Assembly (NCBI GenBank): GCA_001599755.1 | Contig: BCHX01000002.1 | Coordinates: forward strand, 3,206,330-3,270,329 | Reading direction: 5' to 3' | Length of the DNA: 64,000 nucleotides | Source: Gliomastix tumulicola | Lineage: Eukaryota; Ascomycota; Sordariomycetes; Hypocreales; Bionectriaceae | In this document: positions 36,411 through 47,494 of the stretch, one piece after another | Position numbering within the stretch: position 1 is the first letter of the stretch | Layout of the letters: each line of letters begins with the position of its first letter | Program-made: the position numbers and the translations under genes | Notes under the pieces: generated by a model | Seen by the model: only the letters and a program-made list of their open reading frames with translations | Told to the model about the DNA's origin: nothing | Database searches by the model: none

Positions 36411-39400
36411 ATGGAAAGCACATTTGCGCAGCCGATCAAGCAGGTCCTTGCCGACTTCAAGGTCACGCCGACGTCTGGCTTGACCAATGATCAGGTCGCC
36501 GAGTCGCGAAAGAAGCATGGGAGGAATTGTAAGCGTCCAAATCCGCGTTCTGCCCCTCCACCCACCTCAACCACGATGTGGCTTCCAAATGTCTAACTAT
36601 CCTGGACGTGGCGCAGCGATCCCCGAAGAGCCTCCCACCCCGATCTTGGAGCTTATCCTCGAGCAATTCAAAGACCAACTCGTCATAATCCTCCTTGGAT
36701 CTGCCGCCATCTCCTTCGCCCTCGCCCTTTTCGAAGACGAGGGAGGCTGGAGTGCGTTCGTGGATCCGGCCGTGGTACGTAAGCCTCCAAGGGCTGCCCC
36801 ACCATATTCGCTTGACAAGACCTCCTAGGGCTGACTTTGAGTGCTTGCGCGCACGTTTTCGAGCGATAGATCTTGACGATTCTGATCCTGAACGCCGTTG
36901 TCGGAGTCTCGCAGGAGAGCAGCGCCGAGAAGGCCATCGCCGCCCTTCAGGAATACTCGGCCAACGAGGCCAACGTGGTTCGCAATGGAGGTGTTGTCTC
37001 GAGGGTCAAGGCCGACGAGCTGGTTCCCGGTGACATTGTAACTGTGTCGGTTGGCGATCGCATCCCGGCCGACTGCCGCGTCATCTCCATTGAGAGCAAC
37101 AGCTTCCGTGTGGACCAGGCCGTTCTCACTGGCGAGAGCGAGAGCGTGAGCAAGGATGACTCGGCCGTGATCACGGACTCTAAGGCGGTCCTCCAGGACC
37201 AGGTCAACATGCTCTTCTCCGGAACTACTGTCGTCACTGGTCGCGCCAAGGCTATGGTTGCCCTGACTGGCTCCAACACTGCTATTGGTGACATCCACGA
37301 GAGCATCACGGCCCAGATCTCGGAGCCCACGCCCCTCAAGCAGAAGCTGAACGACTTCGGCGACAAGCTGGCTAAGGTTATCACGGTCATCTGCATCCTG
37401 GTCTGGCTGATCAACATCCCCAACTTCAGCGACCATAGCCATGGTACCTGGGTGAAGGGTGCTATCTACTACCTCAAGATCGCCGTGTCCCTGGGTGTCG
37501 CTGCTATTCCTGAAGGTCTCGCTGTTGTTATCACCACCTGCCTTGCTCTCGGAACCCGAAAGATGGCGGCCAAGAACGCTGTTGTGCGCAGTCTCCCCTC
37601 CGTTGAGACTCTCGGTAGCTGCAGCGTGATTTGCTCCGACAAGACTGGCACTCTTACGACCAACCAGATGAGCGTGAACAAGGTTGTCTACCTGGATGAT
37701 GCTGGTACCGATCTGGTTGAGCTTGACGTTGAGGGTACGACATTCGCCCCCAAGGGTGCTGTCAAGTTGAACGGCAAGGTTGTCGAGGGCCTGACGGAGA
37801 AATCCGAGACTGTCCGACAGATCGCCGAGGTTGCCGCTCTCTGCAACGACTCTCGTCTGGCTTATGACTCCCGGACTGGTGTTTTCTCCAACGTCGGCGA
37901 AGCGACTGAAGGTGCCCTCAGGGTTCTCGTTGAGAAGCTTGGCCCTTGCGCCCCGGCTTCTACCCATCCCGAGGCTTGTGTGCACTACGCCAACAGCAGC
38001 TACGAGAAGAGGCTCCCCCGACTTGCAACCTTTGAGTTTTCCCGCGACCGCAAGAGCATGTCCGTTCTGGCGCAGAGCGGCAAGGACGAGAAGCTCCTTG
38101 TGAAGGGAGCGCCGGAATCTATCCTCGACCGTTGCTCCCACACCCTCGTTGGCGCTAATGCCAAGCGAGTTCCCCTGACCAAGAAGCTGTCGACTCTGCT
38201 CATGAAGGAGGTTGTTGACTACGGAAACCGTGGCCTTCGTGTTATCGCCCTGGCTAGCATTGATGACGTCTCTGGAAACGCTCTCGCTCACTCTGCCAAG
38301 TCTCCTGAGGAGTACGAAAAGCTGGAGCAGAACATGACCCTTCTCGGCCTTGTCGGCATGCTCGACCCTCCCAGAGAGGAGGTCCCTCGCTCTATTGCTC
38401 AGTGCAAGGCTGCTGGTATCAGGATTATCGTCATCACCGGAGACAACCGCAACACCGCCGAGAGCATTTGCCGCCAGATCGGCGTCTTTGGCGAGCATGA
38501 GGACCTCACTGGCAAGAGCTACACTGGACGCGAGTTTGACAACCTTAGCCCTAAGGAGCAGCTCGAGGCTGCCCAGCACGCGTCTCTGTTCTCTCGTGTG
38601 GAGCCTGGCCACAAGTCCAAGCTTGTCGACCTTCTTCAGTCTCTCGGCGAGGTCGTTGCCATGACTGGAGACGGTGTCAACGACGCCCCTGCCCTGAAGA
38701 AGGCTGATATCGGTGTGGCCATGGGCTCAGGCACTGATGTGTCGAAGCTGGCTGCCGACATGGTTCTGGCTGACAGCAACTTCGCCACGATTGAAGTCGC
38801 CATCGAGGAGGGCCGTGCCATCTACAACAACACCCAGCAGTTCATCCGCTATCTGATCTCTTCCAACATCGGCGAGGTTGTCTCCATCTTCCTCACTGCT
38901 GCCCTGGGCATGCCCGAGGCTCTCGTTCCTGTTCAGCTGCTCTGGGTCAACCTGGTCACGGATGGTCTCCCTGCTACCGCTCTATCCTTCAACCCTCCCG
39001 ACAACGACATCATGAAGCGCCAGCCTCGCAAGCGAGATGAGGTCCTGATTGGTGGCTGGTTGTTCTTCCGTTACCTCATCATCGGTACTTACGTCGGTCT
39101 GGCCACGGTTGCCGGCTATGCCTGGTGGTTCATGTACAACCCCGAGGGCCCTCAGATCACCTTCCGTCACCTCACCCGCTTCCACCACTGCGGTGCTGAG
39201 TTCCCCGAGCTCGGCTGCGAGATGTTCTCCAACGACTATGCCAAGGCTGCCTCGACCGTGTCTCTGTCCATCCTCGTCGTCATCGAGATGTTCAACGCCA
39301 TGAACGCCCTCTCGTCAAGCGAGTCGCTCCTGAGCCTGCCTCTGTGGAAGAACATGATGCTTGTCTACGCCATTGCTCTGTCCATGGCCCTCCACTTCGC

Positions 39401-39650
39401 CCTGCTGTACACGCCCGTCCTCCAGAGCCTGTTTAACATCATCCCCCTGAATGTCACGGAGTGGAAGGCCGTAGTGGTAATTAGCGCCCCCGTCATGTAA
39501 GTTTGATCAACGTCCCCTTTTATCTCTTATTTGATCCGTCCACTAACCGGCTTCTGCTGCAGTCTTCTCGACGAGGTCCTCAAGTTTTTTGAGCGACAGA
39601 TGATGGAAAAGACAGCAGCCCCCAGCATCAAGGCCAAGAAGGAGCAATAG
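36411..39650 (+). CDS. nca-1: SERCA-type P-type calcium ATPase (NCA-1 like)
   Basis: Pumps cytosolic Ca2+ into the ER or secretory compartment. Exons 36411-36528, 36617-36774, 36870-39496 and 39563-39650 give 996 residues, matching animal SERCA and Neurospora NCA-1 in length. The P-IIA landmarks are present: GRNS/IPEEPPTPILELILEQF at the exon 1-2 join, TGES in the A domain, AAIPEGLAVVITTCLALG in M4, the phosphorylated Asp of CSDKTGTLT (about residue 349), KGAPE in the N domain, TGDGVNDAPALKKADIG, and NLVTDGLPATALSFNP in M6. About ten membrane segments fit. The C-terminus ends in basic residues (KAKKEQ), which could act as an ER-retention-like signal; this is inference. A large antisense frame lies opposite and is a coding-strand shadow. 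Confidence 0.96.
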
Positions 39651-40134
39651 ACAATGAAGGAAAGGCGGATTATTCGGACGGAGGAATAGAAAAACAGGGA
39701 TACATATATTAGACGCCAGAAGACGACATACTAGCCACACCACTGCCAGCGTTGTCTTTTGCTAGATGTACATGTAGCTACTGCATTAGAATAAAAGCGT
39801 CTCGGCCTCAGCCTTTAGCAGCTGAGGCCGAATGTCATTTCAACGAGCCAGAAGAATGAACCCCCCCCCAAAAAGTCATGAAATAGAACAACGGAATAAG
39901 TCATGATTCCGGCAGAGCCTTCTAACTCCCCGGCTGAGATTCTGATCGGTCTACCTAAAATGTGTTCATACAGCTTGGCCTCATAATTCGGGACCATCCG
40001 CACGTATACGAGGTACGCATGCGAGAACCCCTTTTCACATCAAAAGAGCCCCCCCCCCCTTCGTGTCTAGGTGCCTTCGTTTTCACCGCAGGATCCAACC
40101 CAAAAGTACCATGCATGTGCTGGCCATGGCTTAA
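39651..40134. other. Intergenic, convergent SERCA / PUP3 3' regions
   Basis: Apart from the hairpin listed separately, only C-runs (about 39860 and 40050) and no coding signal are seen. Confidence 0.6.
39790..39831 (+). terminator. Candidate polyadenylation signal and hairpin in the SERCA 3' UTR
   Basis: AATAAA at 39791-39796 is followed by a perfect inverted repeat: TCGGCCTCAGC (39802-39812), an 8-nt loop, then GCTGAGGCCGA (39821-39831). It sits about 140-180 nt downstream of the ATPase stop codon. The combination suggests 3'-end processing or an mRNA stem-loop. This is inferred from sequence only. Confidence 0.45.
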
Positions 40135-41029
40135 TTAATCCTGTCTGCCCTTCAATAACCGCTTGGTGACCTTGTCCTTCTCGATGATGTAGACGTGGGC
40201 GCCCCAGCCGGAGAGGGCATCACGGTCCACGGCGTTGAGTAGTGCCTGGGAGATGGTCTCGAAGAGGTCATCGGGCTCCTGGAATGACGCCCTTTTGGTC
40301 AGCTACGAGGATTCGAGAGCGTGAAGGAGAGAACCGAACAGAAGGGAAAGGTGGAGGAGAAGGGCAAACGCACCAGATCGGCCTCCCAGAGACCCTCGCA
40401 CATGCCAAACAGCTGCTCCGACGCAGTCCCCGAGACGATAAAGTCCTTGGCAAAGTCAATGCAGCCGATGCTGTCGAAGCCGCAGATGAAGGGCTTCCCC
40501 GTCGTGGGGTCGAGCCCGGCGACGACGGGGCTGACGAAGTAAGGGCCGAAGCGGCGCTCGTACAGGCTCGAGGAGACGAGGTTGGCGAAGGTGCGCGGGG
40601 CGATGTTGCGCTCCTCGCGCAGGCGGTACATGTTGGTCTTGTAGCGGAAGAGGTCGCTGACGGTGTTGACGTCGGTGGCGAGGCCGGTGAGGCCGAGGAA
40701 GACGTTGTCGCCGTACTGGAAGATCTTGGGGAAGTCGTTGGAGACGGTGAGGGCCTGGAGGCCGAGGCGGAGGTCGCAGGCTATGGCGACGCAGTCCTTG
40801 CCGACCATGGCGACGCAGGCACCGCCATCTGTGGGAAGGGGGGGAGGATGCGTTAGCTAGGAGAAGCGGGCGAGGAGGAGTTGGGGAGGAGGGAGATGTG
40901 TGGTGTGTGTTGGTGGGTGTTGGCGGCGTGGCGGGCTGGACTGACTTATCGAGAAGGGAGACGACTACGGGGAGATGTGTTAGCTATCGAGATCATCAGG
41001 AGATACATAGTCATCGTCCAACTCACCAT
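40135..41029 (-). CDS. PUP3: 20S proteasome subunit beta-3 (Pup3)
   Basis: A non-catalytic beta subunit of the 20S core particle. Exons 41029-41027, 40964-40946, 40828-40374 and 40278-40135 give 206 residues, the normal length. Exon 1 holds only the start codon (ATG immediately followed by GTGAGT). Exon 2 adds 19 nt encoding SSPFSI plus one base, and exon 3 continues NGGACVAMVGKDCVAIACDL, which is the conserved beta-3 N-terminus. Introns have consensus branch sites and acceptors: GCTAAC...CCGTAG and GCTAACG...CCACAG. The body shows LATDVNTVSDLFRYK, SSSLYERRFGPYFVSPVVAG and GFDSIGCIDFAKDFIVSGTA. Exon 4 gives EPDDLFETISQALLNAVDRD and the C-terminal basic tail. A promoter is presumably shared with the divergent UBX gene. 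Confidence 0.93.
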
Positions 41030-41848
41030 AGTGGCTCTGGAGATGTGCTACCGATCACCGGTGCTGGTGCTGGTCGGGGAGAGCTGAGGTGGGAGATGCG
41101 GGCAGGCGTCCTCGAGGGCGGGCTGCAGGGCAATTCGTGAGGGCGAGGCGCTGTGTGATGGTCTCGATGCGTCCGTCGCTGTTGCTGGGAGATGCAGATG
41201 GCCCTCGAGCAGGAATTAGGGCAGATGCGGGTTCGGCGTTGAGCTGCTGCTGTCGTGAGAAGTCGTGATTGGAGGTTGCAGCGGCTTTGGCTGCACAGGC
41301 AAACACGCTATGGCGTGGCGTGGGTGGCCCAAGGTCGGCAAAATCCACCCTAGCTTCGAGGTAGCGGTACCTGACCAGCCTTATCCACAGCACGACAACG
41401 CAAGTACCGGGTACTGTTTTAGGTAGCGAGCTGGCGTCTGCACCTCGTCATCCCATCTTCCAGGCCATTCCCCAACCATAAACGTCTGGCTTGACCTTTC
41501 CAAAGGGTAGTGCAGTGCAGTTTGCGGCGTTCTGACAGACGGTTCGAGAAGCCATTTCCGTCTCAGGTCCCGCATCGTTGCTTGAGCCCAGGTTACAAAT
41601 CCGAGGCACCTCAGCACCTCAGCTTCGCAATCTACGCCGCCTGCCTGCCTTATCCTCCCACCATCAACCCCACCATCCATCAACCTCCAGCCTGGCTACA
41701 AGCACGTTACAACAACAAATCCACCAACAATAGTGCAACTTGGGGACGCCTTTTCTTTTTCTTGACAACAACCACCTTTTCTTTACAGCATCTACTCTCT
41801 ACAACCCACTGCTTGCTGCCCGTTGGTGAGCCGTTTTCACGCACCGCA
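41030..41848. other. Divergent promoter region, PUP3 / UBX-domain gene
   Basis: No gene seen. It contains repeated TACC/GGTA motifs at 41340-41440 and repeated CACCTCAG at about 41600-41625. An exact yeast-type PACE box (GGTGGCAAA) was looked for and not found. Confidence 0.55.
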
Positions 41849-43442
41849 ATGGCGTCCCACGTCGTCGTCATTGCTACAGACCTACGGCGGACCACCATCA
41901 AGGTCTCGCCGGGCACATATCTCACAGACGTCCTGCAGGAGGCCTGCAGGAAACTCAACCTGCCCGCGGACAAATACATCGTCAAGTACGTGCAACCCCC
42001 CCCCGAAGAAGACCTAACCTGGTCGCCGATACTGACAGCATGGCCCCTCCAGATACAAACAGAAGACCGTCGACCTCTCCGTCCCATACCGAGCCTCGGG
42101 CCTCATCGGCGGCGCAAAACTCGAGCTCGTGCAAAAGTCAAACACACCGTCCGCGATACAGGTCGGCCTGCAGCTGCCGCAGCCCGAGGCCAAGGAGATC
42201 CCCGGCGGCCGCCTCGTCAAGAAGTTCCCCAGCGACCTCACGCTATGGCAGGTCCTACGACAGTTCGAGAGCGGCGACGCGAGCGCCGGGCGCAACATCA
42301 ACATCACGGCGAGGGGAATCGCCAAGGTCGCCGCGGCGGGCAGTAGTACTGGCAGCGGCCAGCTGTACTACGAGACGCCGGTGCTGAATATCATGGGGCG
42401 GGAGCTTGCTTCGTTTGCGGACTTCCAGAAGACGCTGTCGCAGCTGGGATACAACTCGGGCAGCGTGCTGATACGGCTCTCGTATAAGACGACGGACCAG
42501 ACGTTGTTTGAGGCGATGGAGCAGATCAGTCAGTCGTTCAAGGATGGAGAGGCGTCTGCTGCGGAGGCCAAGGCAGAGCAAGCTCAAGAGGACCCTGCGT
42601 CAGAACCGCCCGCATCAGAGGACACACCGATGGCAGATGCTCAGCCAGAGTCAGCCCCAAGCAACGAGCCATCAGAACAGCCTCCAGCATCAGCACCGGC
42701 GGAGGATCCTGTTCCTACAGATCAAGCCGATCAAACAGATGGGGAGCCGTCACAGGCTGGCCCTAGTGATGCCGACCCATTCAAGCCTGTCAATGTCTTC
42801 TTAGCTCCGTCAGGTACCACGCCGGCTGCGGCGCTGACCCCCAGGAGCGACACAGACTTCGCACCAACCGTGGCCCATGCCCAGCTGCATCAAGCAAGGT
42901 TACTAGAAAACTCAAGAAACAAGCGCCTGCTGTCAGACAAGGAGCTTGAGGAGAAAGCAGCGGCGGAGGAGGCCAAGATCGCCGCTGTCAAGTCGGTGCT
43001 CGTCAGGGTACGGTTTCCCGATAACACAAGCAGCGAGTGGCAGGTTGGGCCGGCGCAAACCGGTGCGTTCTTGTATGAGGCTGTGAGACACGTCATGGCG
43101 CACCAGGGCCAGCCTTTTCACCTGTTGTTGCCGGGAGGAAAGACGGTTATCAAGGACGACGACAGCCCTCGTCATAGCCTTATCAAGGGCTACAAGCTTG
43201 CAGGCCGCGTGCTCGTCAACTTTGTCTGGGAAGACAGCGTCAGCGCTGCGGTGAAGAAGCAGCCGTTCCTCGAGTCGAGCGTCGCGCAGCAGGGCCAGAA
43301 GGTCTACGTGCCCGAGGTACCTCAGGCGGCGGAGGAGGAAGAGCAACACATTGCCGCACCTTCGGAGCCTAAGAAAGAGAAGAGAAGCGATGATGGAGTG
43401 GCCAAGAAGATCCCGAAGTGGCTCAAACTTGGCAAGAAGTGA
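41849..43442 (+). CDS. TUG/ASPL (Ubx4-like) UBX-domain protein
   Basis: Probable adaptor of the AAA ATPase Cdc48/p97. Exons 41849-41985 and 42053-43442 give 508 residues. The intron (GTACGT donor, CTCCAG acceptor) joins ADKYIVK to YKQKTVDLSVPYRASG, completing the N-terminal ubiquitin-like TUG-UBL1 domain (MASHVVVIATDLRRTTIKVS...). A second domain-like stretch follows (TLWQVLRQFESGD...SQLGYNSGSVLIRLSYK). The middle is acidic and Pro/Ala-rich. The UBX domain lies at about residues 320-400 (VLVRVRFPDNTSSEWQVG...LLLPGGKTVIKDDDS...LVNFVWE). The tail is Lys-rich, ending KIPKWLKLGKK, a motif seen in this family. The Pro of the classic UBX FPR loop is not obvious, so p97 contact is inferred from family only. 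Confidence 0.9.
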
Positions 43443-43814
43443 AGCACGACATTTCTCGGTGTTTAACATCTCCTCATAAGCGTTTTGAATGTTAAGAGTA
43501 ACGTTTTGGACCTGTACCGATCGAACTCATGGCTGATTAGATATCACATCATCAACAAGCCCAAAAACGGGACCATAGATCACATCATCGACCCCAAACG
43601 TGCCTCTCATTGTGGTATAATTTTTCTTTTTTATTGTCATGATTTGCGTAGCCGCAGCCAAGCGCCCATGTCGGAGCCCGGATAAAAAACAAGGGAGTTT
43701 CAACCGTATCCCTACGCCAAGTAAGAAAACCCAGTGCGCATTCAAGATCCTCTTGTTTTGAAAATGCATTACATGTTCCCCCACGTTTTCTTTTTTGATA
43801 TCCCATCATTCCAT
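43443..43814. other. Intergenic, convergent 3' regions
   Basis: Short AT-rich stretch between the UBX gene and eL36. Nothing else is seen. Confidence 0.6.
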
Positions 43815-44549
43815 TTAGTGACCAGCACGACGAGACTCAGCGATGACACGCTGGAGCTCGTCGACCTTGGCCTTGGAGCGGATGAAGGTACCGAGCTGTG
43901 TATGTGTTGTTAGCATTCTGTATCTTCGAAATATTTGTTCGACGGTGAGGTCGTGCGTACCCTCTTCTTGGCGAGCTTGCGGGCGCGCTTGTCCTTGGAG
44001 TTGCGGAGGAGTTCGATAATGCGGCGCTCGTAGGGGGCGAGGCTAGATGGGAGAGAGCGCTGTTAGTGAAAGTTCTGATGCCTTTCGTTGACAGACGAGG
44101 TCGGGTCCGGGTCTGAGGGCACCAATGGGACTTGCAAAGCCATTGGCTCGCCATCCACACGCAAACTGCGCACACCCAGAGCCCCTCCTCCAAGCCCAGT
44201 GCCCAAACCATCCAGACAAAAACACCAGGGAGCGATCGAACTTACCCAGCAACCTCCTTGACGACCTCACGAACAAAAGCCGTGCGCTTGCTCAGGTGAC
44301 CCTTGGTGCGGGACACACGGGGCTTGGTGACGCGGGGAGTCGTCTTCTGTATTGAGGGAAAACATCCCATCAGCAAATCATTCAAGGTCCATCGTCTGCT
44401 AGACGGTTGCTCGGAAGAAAAGGGCAACATCATCCCCGTGGGGGCAGCAGAGATCCTCCACGAGGTGAGACCCTGAGAGTTGAGAAACGTACGTAGCCGC
44501 GGTTCAGACCAACGGCCAGACCGGTCTTGGGGGCAGCTTCCTTAGCCAT
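43815..44549 (-). CDS. RPL36: 60S ribosomal protein eL36
   Basis: A component of the large cytosolic ribosomal subunit. Four exons, 44549-44493, 44346-44246, 44042-43961 and 43895-43815, give 106 residues, the standard size. The sequence reads MAKEAAPKTGLAVGLNRGY, then KTTPRVTKPRVSRTKGHLSK, LAPYERRIIELLRNSKDKRA and a C-terminus ending ESRRAGH; all are characteristic of eL36. Donors are GTACGT, GTAAGT and GTACGC, and acceptors are ACAG, CTAG and ACAG. I checked the longer introns (146 and 203 nt) for C/D-box snoRNA signals and saw none. A TCACGTG element lies about 155 bp upstream of the start codon. Confidence 0.96.
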
Positions 44550-45015
44550 TGTGTCGGTTGTGGTGCTGGAGGGAGGTTTGGCGGGTTAGTAGTCGGTGGT
44601 GGTGAGGGCGGAGAGGTTTCGCAGGAGCGCTTTCGTTTTTTCTCGAAATATCGGACACGGTGGTGGAGTGGGGGGGGGGGGAGAAATTTCGCGGGTTTGT
44701 GGGTCACGTGCTTGTCGGGATTGTCGGTGGTGACTAAGCTCGCGGGTCTGGCCGTGCAAGGGGATTGACAAAAACAGTAGCATCCACCTGCTTCTTTTCT
44801 GTCCTGTGCACATCAGCCACGATTATGTAATATCAGCTGTGCATCAGCCTCACATTGAGGGGTTCTAACTTCACCCCACCAACTCATGCTCCCGATCCGG
44901 GATTTCACGACGGGGGATCAAAATTTTGGCGAGTTATTGTCTTTGAAACCTGATCTGACCTGTCCCTGACCTGACCTTTGATTCATCCCAATTGACCGGA
45001 TCTCGCATTCTCAAG
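44550..45015. other. Divergent promoter region, eL36 / adenylosuccinate lyase
   Basis: A 466-bp shared upstream region with a C/G homopolymer near 44672-44681, a TCACGTG element at 44704-44710, and no coding signal. Confidence 0.6.
44704..44710. promoter_or_regulatory. TCACGTG element (Cbf1-type E-box) upstream of eL36
   Basis: Exact TCACGTG, the core bound by Cbf1-type bHLH factors in fungi. In several yeasts outside Saccharomyces, Cbf1 helps drive ribosomal protein genes. The position in a ribosomal gene promoter fits, but a 7-mer also occurs by chance. Confidence 0.3.
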
Positions 45016-46980
45016 ATGGCCAACGCAGCATCCTCGTCGAGCGGCCCTTCGCCGTTCGACTCGTACCAGACGTCTCTCACTACCCGATACTGCAGCCCCG
45101 CCATGTCCCAGCTCTTCAGCCAGCGGACTCGTCACTCCACGTGGCGAGAACTTTGGCTTGGGCTCGCCGAGAGCGAGAAGGAGCTCGGGATCGACAACAT
45201 CACGGATGAGGCTTTGGAGCAGCTGAGGGCTCACCTGACTGTCACTGATGAGGACTTTGAGGTTGCCCGTGTGGAGGAGAAGAGGCGTCGACACGTGAGA
45301 TTTTCACCCCGATCTTACCTTGGTATCCCCTTTCTCGAGCTGGACATGTTTGCTAATTGGACTGCTATCAGGACGTCATGGCGGTAAGAGGGGTCTCTGC
45401 TCGCAATTGATGACACTGATGAATGCTGAACGCCGTGCTAGCACGTCCACGCCTTTGGAGCTGTTGCCCCTGCTGCCGCAGGTATCATCCATTTGGGTGC
45501 CACTAGCTGCTTCGTCACCGACAACGCCGAGCTCATCTTGGTCCGGCAAGCCATGGAATTGATCTCCAAGAAGATCGCCAAGGTCATCGCCAACCTCTCC
45601 GCTTTCGCCCTCCGCTGGAAGAGCGAGCCGACGCTTGCCTACACGCACTTGCAAGCCGCCCAGCTCATCACTGTTGGAAAGCGAGCGGCCCAGTGGATTC
45701 AAGACCTCATGCTCGACCTCCACGCTATCGAGCAGGTTCGTGAGGAGCTTAGGTTCCGCGGTGCTCAGGGCACGACTGGCACGCAGGCCAGCTTCGTCTC
45801 CATCTTCGAGGGCGATACTGCCAAATGTGACCAGTTGAATGAGCTCCTGTGCAAGAAGTTCGGGTTCCCCAGCTGCTATGATGTGTCCACGCAGACATAC
45901 ACCCGCAAGGTCGACCTGATCATCGCCAATGCCGTGGCCGGACTTGGTTCTACTGCTCAGAAGATCACCGGCGATATCCGACATCTCATGCACTGGAAGG
46001 AGATCGAGGAGCCGTTTGAGTCTTCCCAGATCGGCAGCAGTGCCATGGCTTACAAGAGAAACCCGGTACGTAGCATCGGCCCATGCTGTGACTGCCCTTT
46101 GCTGACTTGACCAAGATGCGCTCTGAGCGAGTCTACAGTTTGGCTCGCGAGTTGATGAGCAAGGTAAGCAAAATAGATATCAATTTCAATCTTGGGATGT
46201 GTTAAAGCTGACTTTTGTAGCCGGCATCTTTCGCAGCGACTCACAGCGATCAGTGGGCGGAGCGAACCCTCGACGACTCGGCTATTCGCCGTAAGCAGAC
46301 CTTCTAACACGTCTCAGTTTGAGCCTAAGACTAATTCCACTATAGGTATCGACATTCCGGAGATGTTCCTTCTGGCAGATGCAATTTGCATTGGTCTTGT
46401 AAGCTCATCCTCATTTCTGTGGAGGCAACGGTGACTAACACATATACAGGACAACATCACTGATGGCCTCGTGGTCTACCCCGGTATGCGATCGCCCCAA
46501 AGCCAAGCTGTTGTGTCTAAACTGGTCTGCGGGAGAGATATCTTTCTCACGTCCATAGACAACAGCTCGAGGTCCATAAAGTGATTTTGCTAACGTGAAG
46601 TGTGACTTTTAGCTGTTGTCGCTAGCCGAGTTGCCGCCGAGCTCCCTTTCATGATTACAGAGGAGATCATCATGAGGCTCTGTGCCACCGGCGTCTCCAG
46701 GCAAGACGCCCACGAGGAGATCAGGGTCCTGAGCCACCAGGCCGGCGCCGTCGTCAAGCAGGAAGGAAAGCCGAACGACCTGGTGGAGAGAATCAAGGCC
46801 AACGAGTTCTTCAAGCCGATCTGGGGCGAGCTGGACGGTATGCTCAAGGCCGAGCTGTACACGGGACGCAGCAGCCAGATCGTGGACAAGTACTGCGGTC
46901 CTGGTGGACCAGTTGAGAAGGCTCTTGCGCAGTACGCTGACTACGTTAAGGGCGCAACCACTGCTGAGCTGAACGTCTAG
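45016..46980 (+). CDS. ADE13: Adenylosuccinate lyase
   Basis: A purine biosynthesis enzyme that cleaves SAICAR and adenylosuccinate, releasing fumarate. Eight exons: 45016-45294, 45372-45383, 45442-46065, 46116-46163, 46221-46290, 46346-46398, 46450-46483 and 46613-46980 (495 residues). Exon 2 is only 12 nt and encodes DVMA, joining RRRH/DVMA/HVHAFGAVAP. The fumarase-superfamily loop GSSAMAYKRNP/MRSERVYSLARELMSK is split by intron 3; the Ala in place of Pro also occurs in the yeast enzyme. Other landmarks are IIHLGATSCFVTDNAEL, TLAYTHLQAAQLITVGKRAA, FRGAQGTTGTQASF and DNITDGLVVYP. All introns are short, with GTRNGN donors. An AATAAA lies 8-13 nt after the stop (46988-46993). Confidence 0.95.
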
Positions 46981-47145
46981 GTCTCTAAATAAAGACGAGA
47001 TATACTACTGGTAACCTCTTGCGGATTACGCAAAAGAGAATCCTAAGTATTGGTATGCATTGAACAAAACGCCTTGGGACTTTGAGATTTGTCAAGCCAC
47101 TTGATGTTTCCTCTCCATGATTGTGTCATTGTAAGAGTGCAGCTA

Positions 47146-47428
47146 TTAGCTATCGAACCATGCTGTCATAGCCTGCTCCTGATTAAAGGCCTCTATATCT
47201 TCATTCTGGACCATAGTTGATAGGAACTCGGCATACTCGTCCTCAACCCCTATATCGTAGTTCATAACGTCGCCCGGGAACAAAGACGACAGGATTGGCG
47301 GGATAGAAGACGGTGCGGTTGGTACGGCACCTTGTTCGGGTACATTACCACGGCCACTAATCTGGGCGTCGAGTTCTGAAAGAGTAACGGGAGATAAGGG
47401 TGCGCCTAGAACTCAATGTGTAAGTGTG

Positions 47429-47494
<66 letters not shown>

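Noticed and set aside
35724..36518. 264-codon minus frame between RhoGEF and SERCA
   Set aside because: Runs antisense into the start of the ATPase gene and shows no motif.
36825..38612. 595-codon open frame antisense to the Ca2+ ATPase
   Set aside because: It lies wholly opposite a highly conserved coding sequence; codon bias in GC-rich fungal genes often leaves an antisense frame open. Its residues (Val/Leu/Gly/Asp-rich, no domain) show no family resemblance.
41030..41848. Proteasome PACE element (Rpn4 site) upstream of PUP3
   Set aside because: Only near matches such as GGTCGGCAAA on the plus strand were seen; no exact GGTGGCAAA.
43962..44492. snoRNA hosted in the eL36 introns
   Set aside because: No RTGATGA/CTGA box pair with terminal stem was found in the introns I inspected.
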